The position numbers and the translations under genes were made by a program. Below are positions 10,411 to 22,600 of a stretch of DNA of 64,000 bases, one piece after another. This DNA comes from Dichetophora obliterata (taxonomy: Eukaryota; Arthropoda; Insecta; Diptera; Sciomyzidae): the NCBI GenBank assembly GCA_963920525.1, contig OY986435.1, positions 223,064,399 through 223,128,398 on the forward strand, in the 5' to 3' direction. Each line of letters begins with the position of its first letter. Positions within the stretch are counted from its first letter, which is position 1. Under the pieces are notes generated by a model, which did no database searches, was not told the DNA's origin, and saw only the letters and a list, made by a program, of their open reading frames with translations.

Positions 10411-10485
10411 CTGTCTTTGGATTCTATTGGGTACAGCCCTACATTGAACTTTACTAATACGCTTATCTAAATTAACTCAAGAGAC

Positions 10486-10629
10486 ATGACTAATCGCTCC
10501 AATGGATACCGATCCGACAGTGAATTATTTGAAAAAACTACTGATCAGGATGTCGTCCGGAGGAACACCCGCCCATTATTATCTGGATTTTTGGAAACTA
10601 AGAATGTCTATGATAACGGAACAGCTGAG
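10486..10629 (+). CDS. ZNF800-like gene, coding exon 1
   Basis: Residues 1-48, starting MTNRSNGYRSDSELFEKTTD. ATG at 10486 follows an in-frame-stop-rich leader. The chosen donor is GAG|GTGGAA at 10630, weak but in phase 0 with exon 2 and giving a 55-nt intron. The reading frame continues past the donor to 10827, but that continuation is a shadow of exon 2. Confidence 0.6.
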
Positions 10630-13600
10630 GTGGAAGAACCAATGACGACAAATGGACCAAATTTAATTGTTTTATTGTTTCCAGACGCGAAGCATCTTGG
10701 TGCGCGAATGCAGTCTTATCTACGAATGCAATGTGTGTCGGAATTTGTTCCGCTGCCTCGCGAACTTCATGAAGCACAAGCGACTTTATTGCCGCAAGTC
10801 ATTCCATCACATGAGCTTAAGCATTAAGGAAAATGGTTATCAGGCAAGTGAATTACATATAACAGACGTAAAATAAACTACTTATACCTTAGGATGGCAT
10901 GACGGATAAGCGGACAAACGGTAAACAAAAAATGACCGATAGTGGTAGTGACAACTTGAGTTACCTCATCCTTAAAATGCTGACAGGAGAAAATAAAAAT
11001 AAATATGCACATACTGAAGAAGCATCTGATGAGGGCGAGAAGCATCGGAGAAGTGAACTGCGCACAAAAGATTCTTTGCAGAAGAACTGGAAGTGTAGGA
11101 CAAGACCGATAAGAAATCAAGGTGAAGCTACAATAGAAGAGACAACAAAAAGAGAAGCTGAAGTTGAAGATACAGTTTATAAACCAACAAGTAATGCGAA
11201 AACGTTAAGGTCAACTTCAGACTTGGAGAATATGTGTGACATTTGTAAGTTATATAACTAAACCTCTGAATGGAGAACTTAACTACATATTTAGATAACA
11301 AATTTTATTAAATAATTATTTTAGGTGAACGAAAATTTGACACGAAAAAATCGTTAAAAATGCATATTCTGAAAAAGCATAGACCTCAACAATATGGATT
11401 TCAGTGTCCTTCATGTTCGTTGACATTTCTTAAACCAGCAGCAGTCGTGCAGCATCTAAGCAGTGAACACAAGTTAGTATAGATTTGAGTATTCAGAACT
11501 GGCAAGCTATTCAATATAATCTTAATAAAGTTACATAAAACTTCTAAAATACATTTTGGTTGGCAACAACACCAGTTACGCAGAAAAACAAAAAATGTTA
11601 AGCAAAACTTGAAGTATTATATTCTGTGTGTAACTTGGTTGCGATACGAAACTATTCGTAATCTTTATTTAAAAAAAAATCCTCTGCTTTGGCATCTGAT
11701 GTGTCAAAACCTGAGTCGATTTTAGTAACTACAACGGAATATATCTTGGAGTATATTCTTACTTGCAAGAACTTGAAAAAGTCCACCACAATCTTTCTGT
11801 TTCAATCTGATAACACGGTGCCACAAAAATTCCAAAATTTGATGCTTTTGGAAAATCACATAGTAGTAGTTGTTAAACTTTGTGTTGTGTAGTAGTTGTG
11901 TAAACACGATTGAAACAGAAAGATTGTATAATAATAAGGTATAATTGATAATTTCATTTCCTTCAAAAAATTAAGGACTTAAATGATTTTAGTATCAAGC
12001 GAATTGGCAGAGATATAGAAGAAAATTTTCGGAAATTTTTTATTTTTTTCTGCATTTTGCAGCTTTAGAAACATTTTGATGCCAATTTTTGTAGAGCTCT
12101 ATCACAGTTTTTTATATGATTCTAAAAGCGTTTTTAATTTTGGTTCTTGGCTACCTAGTTACTTTATTTTGAAAATTTAAGCCACCCCAATTAAAAAAAT
12201 ATTGCAAATATTGTTATTTTCGCGGGTAAAATAAAAATCTGGAAATTGAGAGAGCTTCTTTTGCCCGTGAAAACAACAACAAATTTGTCCGTGTCCTCTA
12301 AGTTTGACATGACCCATAGCGAACGCAGCCGACACAAAAATGTTGACGAACTTTTAACTTTTGCCGCAGCCAAGTAGAAAACTTAAAATTAACTAAAACA
12401 TTATTAGTTTAAATGTTTTAAACTAAATTGGTTCAAATTAGTAAAAAACAAAATTATTATTATATGCAAAAGGCTGTATCTATTAATTTAGTAAAAAATA
12501 ACAAAATATTGTAAGCATAAAGGCTGATTCGCAATACTGCGTTCGGTCGGTCGGCCTTTGATCGTACTTCGATCGACTTTGCAATAACTTTACGGGATGA
12601 ACTGTCAGAACGCACGACCTAAAAATTTTGTATCCACAATGTTGCGTTCAAGGTCGTGCATGAGTCACTTCGAGCAACTGTGGTGATGCCAATGTACACT
12701 ATCACATTTCATGGGATTTTTTTTATTTTATCAGCACAGTTTATGCTAGGGGTATTCACGATTCAGTACACTTGCCTGTGCAGTTGAGCAGTTACGTGTT
12801 CGTGAACACACTACTATCACTTTTTTCAAAGCCGTCAAAATTTTCAATGTGCAAAAGTACACAACTGCTCAAGGAAAGTAGAAAACGCTACAGTGGAAGA
12901 GCACTTGTGAAGATTTTTCACGTACGTGTATTTTGTTTTTGTAAAGCTCACAAGACCTCAACTGCAGTGGCAACTGCACTGAATCGTAAATAACTCCATT
13001 GAATGGCATTCAAATTAATATTTATGAATTTGCAACTTAAAAAAAATCCAAACTAAATTCAAAATTATTTAATAAAATTTAAATATTCACGCCAAATTAT
13101 TTATAATATATAAATAAAACTAAATAATAAAAAAAATTATATAGGCTTATTACGGTTCACAGCAATACACTGCTGTGTCTTATTTTGAGTATAAGCAATG
13201 CACACAATAAAAGCAGAAATTACTGTTGTGTTGTGAACCGTAATAGGCCTAATAATAACATTAAGCCGCCATTTTTTCAAAAAACACTGTTTTTACTACG
13301 GATTATGGAAAGTAAGTTGTTATTTCGAGCATATTTACCTGAGTTGTTCTGCTTTCTTAAAAAAAAGTTTTTAATCTGCAGAAAATGTAAATAATTTCAT
13401 ACTTCAAGAAAAAGGTAAAAATTAATGCTTTTTAATTACAATACATATTTAGTACCTTTATAGCGCAATTTTTGTAGGAAATAACGGTTATTTTCATTAA
13501 AAAATTTAGATATGATGAAAAGTTGCATATAAAATGTAAAATATTCTTGCAATGATATTTATATTGCAATCGTTGAAAAGGTCAATTAAACTCCTTTCAA

Positions 13601-16600
13601 ATTACATGCTAATTTCTTAGATCTATTGGATAATGGCAATAGTTTTTTTAATAATGTTTAAATTGTATTAAATAATGTTGAATTCATCAAAACTTGCATT
13701 TTGTAAGTTGTAAAATTCTAAATATTAATTTAAATTAAATTCAATATAACCTGTAGTGATAAAATAAAAAAACTCCGTGGAATAACAATACTAACAAAAT
13801 ATGTGCTAACAATCTCATTTTTTTTTATTTATATTTTTATTATAAATATTTATATTTCAATTATATATAGTGTACACTTAATCAAAACTTGGATGCCATC
13901 ATTTCCATAAAGTTAAATCACATTAAGTATACACAGTTCTAATAATACAGCAAATCCCATGAAAACTCATGTTTACCATTGAAACAAAAAAATACCCACC
14001 AAAGCTAACTCAATGGAAATGCAACTCTGCATACCAAAGAATGTCAAACGCACGACCGAGTAGAACATTTTTCTACTCTACTCGTTAGGTTGGACTTTGA
14101 TCGTACTTTACCCCTTCGTTGAAAGTTAACGAATAACGCACGATCAACGGTTGAAGTCGAATTGCGAATTGCACCATAAGAACTCGTTGTTTCTACTCGA
14201 GCTGTCAACGCACGACCGACCGAACGCAGTATTGTGAATCCGGTATAAAGCTCTCTGCGTTATCAACACAAATTCTATTCTGTGCACAACATTTCGTTGG
14301 CTACGTTTTCGACAGCTCGCTACGTGTTGGCTATGCCTATTCTGTTTGGGCTATAATAGGTTGTAGGTCGAATTTATTTCTATGTTCATTTCGAATAAAT
14401 ATAGATTTTTGTATAATAATAAAATGACTAATAGAACGGCAAGATAGATTAATAGGACTAAAAAATAATTTCTTCTAAAAGAAAATATTTCATTAGAGGC
14501 CAAGGATACAACATAAATAAACAATACAAGTATAAAATTAATTAAATAAAAGTCCAGTAAACATGCATAGGTGCATGCCACACACAGCGGACACGGACAA
14601 ATTTGTTGTTGTTTTCGCGGGTAAAAGAAAAAACTGGAAATTGAGAGAGCTTCTCACTCATCAAAAAATTTCCAGGCAACCGACAAAAATGTTCACGGCC
14701 CAAAGCTGAAAACAATTTGGACAACGGTTGCATTTTCTTGATGTTTTACGTTTAGTAGTAATAAAACTGCACAGCAGTAGGAAATGTACTATTTGAATTC
14801 ATCAGTAATGCGATGTTTGTTGTTTAGTATTGAATTGTACGCTGCTAGTGCTTGAATGGTATTTATTAATTGTACATGGCTTGAATGGTATTTATTTATA
14901 AAAAGAAGAATACTTGAACATGCAAAATGCAGCCCGGCTAGCTGCAGCAAATGGATTCAACTGAATATTATTAGTGATTGTTGTGAATGTAATATTAATG
15001 ATTTAATATAGTGTTTTTTTAGTGATTGTGTATTTTTCAAAATTAAAAATATGAACGTCAAATATGTATATGATGTTATTTGTAAAAATGTATAAATTTT
15101 TTAACTATATTTTCCATTTATAAACTATTCCATTGCATATATGAAAGTAACACGTCATTGTGTATAGTATTTTTAGTGCTTGTATGTACGTACAGCTGCA
15201 GTTATCTCTTTCACCCTTGTATTTTAAGACAATCGTCAAGAGAAAATGTGAACAGAAAACTACGTGTAGCATGCCGTGGACAAAACAATAAGAGAGAGGA
15301 AAAAAAATGGCGAAAATTCCAATGTTTGACGGACAAGCAGACACCGTGTGACATGCCCCATACCAGAGATCTGCAACAAGCGCTTCGCTTCATAACGCAC
15401 TCTCCTTCTTCACTACATGTTCTGTTTTCTCAGGCATTCGCATACCTCAAACAATTTTGTTTGCTTCGGATTAACTTACTCTCTTTTTTAATGTTGAGTG
15501 CGAATTATGCTCTCACTCTCTGCTCTACAATATGTGTTTGGGGTTAGTTTTCTGTTCGATAATGGCGGAAGCTAAATTTACTACGTTTTTGCTACCATTT
15601 CGTGCAGGTAATGCTCCTTTATGCAATCGATTCAATAAAACGGCTACCCTCTATAGGTTGTTAATAAGTGGTTTTATTTGCATTTAAAATTGATGGGTTA
15701 AATTCTGATCTCCGGGGTTTAAAATAAATTACATTGGCCAATATGTATGCAGGAAGTGTATCCACATATATAGATGACAACGATATGGTCACAATAAAAA
15801 CAATTGTTGAGTTGATGAAACTCTGGATGGAGTTAAAAAAAGTGAAAAAAGATCCTGCTGGATTAAGCCATGGAGAATTGGCAGACATAAGAAAGGGATG
15901 ATAAATTTATCAAAGGAGCTAAGATTCACTGATGATAAAGTATTTAAAGTTTTTTAAGAATATCTCACAATTGGCTTTCAAATTCATTTAAGAACATTTC
16001 AGTAATATTTCTACTCCAATTAATAGCCATAACCTTATCTCTAAGAATATTGTAAATTTTAACGATTTAAACGATATTACAAGATATATGTATACAAAAA
16101 TGTAATGTATGACTGTATGCTTGATCAGTTATACTATCAGTAAATCTATTGCTCACATTTTCTCTTTACGATTGTCCTAAAATACAAGGGTGAAAGAGAA
16201 AACTGCAGCTGTACATACAAGCACTAAGAATACTATATACAATGACGTGTTACTTTCATATATGCAATGGAATAGTTTATAAATGGAAAATATAGTTAAA
16301 AAATGTATATATTTTTATAAATAACATCATATACACATTTAACGTTCATATTTTTAAATATAAAAAATTCACAATCACTAAAAAACAATTTATTAAATCA
16401 TGAATATTACATTCACAACAATCACTAATGATATTCAGTTGAATCCATTTGCTATAGCTAGCCGGGCTGTATTTTGCATGTTCGTCAAGTATTCTTCTTC
16501 TTTTTATAAATAAATACCATTCAAGCCATTTAAAGCACTAGCAGCGTACAATTCAATACTAAACAACAAACATCGCATTACTGATGAATTAAAATAGTAC

Positions 16601-19600
16601 ATTTCTGTGCATTAGCTGTGCAGTTTTATTACTACTAAACGTAAAACATCAAGAAAATGCAACCGTTGTGCAAATTGTTTTCAGCTTTGGGCCGTGAACA
16701 TTTTTGTCGGTTGCCTGGAAATTTTTTGATGAGTGAGAAGCTCTCTCAATTTCCAGTTTTTTCTTTTACCCGCGAAAACAACAACAAATTTGTCCGTGTC
16801 CGCTGTGTGTGGCATGCACCTTTGCTTCGATCCTCACGTTGAGAGTTGGGCGAATAAACGAACAAACATAGTGAATATAGCGATAATTTTGCCTGCTTCG
16901 CGATTCAGCTGAGAGTTGTGAGAGTCTTCAAACAAACATTGCGAATATAGTGAAAATTCTGCCTGCTTCGAGATAAAGCTACGTTGTTAATGTGACTCGC
17001 CAAATGCTTTGAGTTGTGCAATTTTCCTTGTAACAAAAAAAATTTGCATGGTGCTTCGTAGTTCATTGTCGCTGTATGTCTTATTGAGAAAAAATTTTAA
17101 AAAACCTATTGTATGCAGGCAAATCTATTCTAGCTGGTATTCATGATCTTCGTAATGCCGTGGTTATGCTAGCCAAACATGATTGCCGAACATTTTTTGT
17201 TGTTATTGTTTCACGTATAAAATGAAGAAATGAACTTTTTCTCATATTCATTTTCTCGCTCTCGGACCGAACATTTTTATTGCTGATTGAAACGCCAAAC
17301 ATGCCGAACTTTAAAGTGTTGGCTATAGTCATTTTGAATAATAGCATCAAAAAAGGAGGTAAAAGTATTAAAAAGTGAAGTTGATTGTGTCTTCAAGTAA
17401 CCCTTAACATAAACAGCTAGCTAGCATGTCAGATATATGCAAACCATTTTGTTTAAAATATTATAATAAAAATTCAGAGTAAGTAATATAAGTTCGTTTA
17501 TTTTAATTCGTTAATTTTAAGTACAAAAATGCAAATTAGGGTTGTGCTTTTTTGTGTTTTGACATACTATTACATATAATGCAACTGTGCCACCAATCAT
17601 AGCATAACCACCAAACAAACATTTCAGCGAAGAGAACAAATTAACAAAAATGAACACGGAACCTGTGACATTCATCTTGCAATCATTTCTTTTTTATTTC
17701 CTGTGCACGATAAACATCAGCGTAGTTGAAATCAGCGCAGTAGCTAACTGCGTAGATGACTCGCTGTTTGTTATTCGCTCAAGCATTGAGAGTCATGCGA
17801 ATAGTGTATCAACTTTCTGCGAATAGGGCGAGTGAGGAGCTTTGAGAGGCTGAGTGTTTGTAGCTTTATCTATTCGTGAAAGCGAATCTCTTAAGCAATA
17901 CAGTGGTGAATAGCAAGCTTATGCCGTGGTTATGCTAGCCAAACATGTTCGGTGTTCATTTTTGTTAATTTGTTCTCTTCGCTGAAATGTTTGTTTGGTG
18001 GTTATGCTATGATTGGTGGCACAGTTGCATTATATGTAATAGTATGTCAAAACACAAAAAAGCACAACCCTAATTTGCATTTTCGTACTTAAAATTAACG
18101 AATTAAAATACAAGAACTGATATTACTTACTTTGAATTTTTATTATAATATCTTAAACAAAATGGTTTGCATATATCTGATATGCTAGCTAGCTGTTTAT
18201 GTTAAGGGTTACTTGAAGACACAATCAACTTCACTTTTTAATACTTTTACCTACTTTTTTGATGCTATTATACAAAATGACTACAGCCAACACTGGAAAG
18301 TTCGGCATGTTTGGCGTTTCAATCAGCAATCAAAATGTTCGGTCCGAGAGCGAGAAAATGAATATGAGAAAAAGTTCATTTCTTCATTTTATACGTGAAA
18401 CAATAACAACAAAAAATGTTCGGCAATCATGTTTGGCTAGCATAACCACTGCATTAGCGAAGTTTACTTTTTGCAATGCACTAGAATTTACTTTTTGCAA
18501 TGCACGATAGCTACTCTCATTTTCAACGAGTGCTTATATGTATTAGTGAAGCGACTCATGCAGTTCTCTGATGCATACTATAATGGTTTGAATAACAAGT
18601 GTTTGACCTATGGCTAAGGGGTGAACTAAGAAATAAATTTTGGAATTAGTTCTTCCAACTCTTATAGCTTAGCTTTCATTTAAGAAATTATTTTTTGAAC
18701 GCTCATACTTCAGGTTAAAGGTCACAAAAAATATTCGATGCACTCCTTCTCCCTACTATTATTCATTTGAAAGAAAAATTATTCAAATCGGTTGAGAAAC
18801 ACGGGAGAAAATGGTACCTGTTTTTCTTACGCCTATTTATGTATAGATTCTGAGTTTTGTAGCAATGGCCCACGGTGTCAGTTTGGCAAAAATAATAATC
18901 GTCCGCCTATTGAAAAATTTTACGATGCCAAACCATCGAAGTCGAGACAGCCAACGTTTTTCGTCACATATTCCAATTTTCCATTTTATTAGCAGCAAGT
19001 GTACACGCATATTCGGATACATATCAACTGCTTTTAATGTAAACGTACTTAAAGAGACAATATAATGCCTAAACTATAGCTTTATTTTTCTTCATTTTTA
19101 AAAGAATTGATTTGTTAACGAACAAGCCACAAACGAAACAAAACTGATTACTCTTATCACACATTATAAAGTATTTTCACTTGTCTTTCACGTAAGATAA
19201 AATTTATTCAAACGATAAGTTTTTCAAAAATTAGGCCATAAATGAAACAAAACTGATTGGGCTTATTTTACACGATTACATGAGAAAACTGTCAAAGAAA
19301 TGGAGTTGAGACATTCGGCTTTATTAATATTTATTCTATGAGCACGACTGTTTTTTAGTCTACTAATTTAGAGTATTTGCACTTTCAGGTACCTTCTTTT
19401 GAATTATATTTTACGCTTTAGCTCCTTGAAAACATAAAAGAAAAGTAACAAAAATTTATTTATTTTATATTATACCTACCTTAGAGTTTTTGTTTAAATT
19501 TTAATAATAAAGTTATTAAAGCCAAATCAAGAAGTTGATAACTTATTGAACGCATAATAGAAAAAGCTTTCAGAATCTGATAAAAAACTGGTATAGTGCT

Positions 19601-22600
19601 CTACAAAATGTTCCTAAAGTTGAAAAATGCAGAAAAAGATACAAAATTTTCTTAAATTTTCTTCTATAATTCTGCCAATTCACTTAATACTAAAATCATT
19701 AAAGTCCTCAATTTCTGGAATGAAACACTGTTTTCAATTTTTAAATCGAACTGAACGTACAAGAGTTACGTTATGAAATGTACATGTACATACAGAAATT
19801 TTATGTTTTATCAACAACGTCTACCATGTCTAATGCCAAAAGCAATTTCATTGTGGCACCGTCTAATTATTGTATACACAAATTTCAAAATGAAATTTTA
19901 CATATGCTGCATTGCCGATAGGCCATGAAGGAGCGTGCTAATATGGCTTAACTGCATATTAAACAAATCATATTTATGCAGATAATGTATCTTATAATAA
20001 TGAGATCAATATGTTTTTAGTTACAATTAACAACTTTTCATAAACTCTGTGTTTGTATGAACCGCTTCAGTTCTTTTAAATGAGCCTTTTGATGTTTTGT
20101 TTTTAATTACTTCCGGTAAATTATTATAGGCCCTAGGACCTGCATATAAGTAGCGTTGTTTCGTGACCTAGCGATTGCATCTCGCCACAACTAAGTTGTT
20201 TCTGTTTCTAGTACCGAATGCATGAGTTGTTAATTCAATTATGTAGTATTATAGCTTATATTTCTTACATTCTTAAAAACTTGCAGTGTCAGTTTTTAAG
20301 AATGTAATATATATATGTGGTGACTCAATAACTTTAAGTTGCATCACCACATTAGTTGAATTCCTAACTTCCATTTAACTTATCTTCTGTTACATTGATT
20401 TTCAACTTACATTTTACTTACCTTCTCGTTGATTCTTAACTTACATTGTACTTACCTATTGTTGATTATTAATTTACATCTTACTTACCTCAACTTAACA
20501 TTTATATTATTCTTATGTTAATTTATTTACACTTTGTTATAAATACTTGTTATTATAAAAACATTTGTATAAATATTTATATTTGTATCAATCAGAAATT
20601 TTCATTTGAAAATTTCAGTTGAATAAAATATTTTCAAATAAACAGTTATAAAAAATATATTAAAAAAATAAAAATTATAAATCAAAATTAAAAAGTTTGT
20701 TGTGCACCAAATATATATGTATATATATATATATTTGTATATATAAAGTCTATCTAAGGTTAAGACATTTCTAAACTCCTCTACATAAAGTTGATGGCTG
20801 GGATAAAGTGGTGGTAGCCCGAAAACTGCTTCCATGCATTTATTTTTCATTCTTTGCAATTTTTTCATCTCCGATATATATTTATAAGCCCAGCACATCG
20901 TCATATATGTTAAGTGTGAATGGACTGTAGCCATTTATATCTAGAACTTGGTGACATCATTGAGTTTATTTTTGATTTATAAAGTAGTCCTAATCCATAC
21001 AATATTTTCTTCTGTATGCTTTTTATATAAGAACTAGCATAAAAGACTGTCCACCTGGATAGGTCTTAGGCACACTTCCTTTTTTGAGCCTTTTGCCGAA
21101 AGCATTTTTTTTTCTCCTTTTAAAGCTTTTTTTAAAGATTTTTTTATTCACTTGATTTTTGCAAAATACAAATGTACAACTTTAAATAACACTTTATGTA
21201 TTGAAAAATTAGTTCAAGTGTAAAAGTGCAAAAAGTCGAGTTTGGTAACAGTCATATTCATACACAACTTTACAAACTGGCCTTGCAACCTTCATATACG
21301 TATCAAATCAGGTGTCGTGTTGCGGCTGATACAATTAAATTTTTGGGTACAATCGACTTAAATCGACTCAAAAGAAATTCATTAAATTCATTAAGATGTG
21401 CATACTTTCAGGCTGAAAGTTTGAGAGATATTGAACACGGAGCAGCGTGCTTGCCTTTTCTATGTTAAGATTACATAAATACAAGGTTGCTGCTTATGGA
21501 ATCGGAAAAACTCTTTAAGGACTTACACATCATATTCGAACTTAGCTCTGAGTGATAATCTTGATACATTTTTGTAAAATAGTACCACTTTCATCCACAA
21601 ATAGAAACAATTTTCTAAAGAGGAAATGTAGCTATTTTCGAAACAGGCTGTCTAGTCTGCTGCGTGATTAAATTTTACATAATTGTTTTTGTTGCTTTCT
21701 TTCATAAATTACCTGACGTAAAGCTCAATATAACCTTGTCAAATCATGAAAAGGTTACAATTTAATTATAACAATTCTCCATTTAGTGGTATTTCTATAA
21801 ATAGAAGAAAAAGCAAAGGACCCAGCACACTATCCTATGGCACTCCCCACATGACTCTGGCTCACTCTTTACTTATCCATTAACAACTATTTGTTGCCTA
21901 TTCATTAAACAGCGTATCAACTGAAGATTTGTATCCTGAAAACTGGCATATTCAAGTTTTGCCACAATAATATCATCACTGACACCTTTAAATGCCTTTT
22001 GGAGATCAATGAAAAGACATCCTACCTCACCCGAACGTTGTCTGAAACCAAATTGGTGATTATATAAAAGATGAGTTTCTTCCAAGTGTTTAAGTATTTT
22101 CTGCTTCATTAATTTCTCCACCACGGTATTAAGCACTGGAAAAACCGCGATTAGTCTCTAATTTTGGGCTTTATACCTGCCACCTTCTTTGTAGATTGGT
22201 ACAATTTTTTGCTATTTGAATTTTGCTGGATAGATACCAGTTTGGATTATTGAAGCAGGCAATCGAAACGTTTTTAAATGCGTATTACCGTGCGCGAAGA
22301 TAGTAAGCTGAGTTGAAAAAAAAATACTAATACTGCTCGGATCTTCATAAAAATTTAATACAATATTCTTTTATACGTATACATTCGAAAAATGTAAAAA
22401 AAATTTGCGAAAGTGGCCAACTAAACGACACCCTTAAGCTAATATTTAAATTTTCATCGATAATTAGGCCTATCCTGTGGAATCTTTTATGAAAAAATTC
22501 TGTTATTCTGTATGATTTCCCATACAAATTTTTGAGCTGTCAAAAAATCTGTTACGAGACCAAAATTCGTATTCTGCACGACAATCTTTTATGAAATCTG

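Larger units (their letters stand above)
12523..14244. mobile_element. 1.7 kb TIR element (GATTCNCAATACTGCG ends)
   Basis: The left end GCTGATTCGCAATACTGCGT and the right end, which reads ACCGGATTCACAATACTGCG in complement, continue into CGGTCGGTCG on both sides. ATAAAG flanks both ends (12517-12522 and 14245-14250), a possible 6-bp target duplication. The related empty site at 59096 also reads ATAAAG. No transposase was recognised. Two smaller elements are nested inside. Confidence 0.65.

Noticed and set aside
15364..18570. One 3.2 kb hAT element bounded by CAGAGATCTGCA and TGCAGTTCTCTG
   Set aside because: Only the last five of eight flanking bases agree, and an arm of a larger inverted repeat whose partner lies outside is enclosed. 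Kept as two separate ends.
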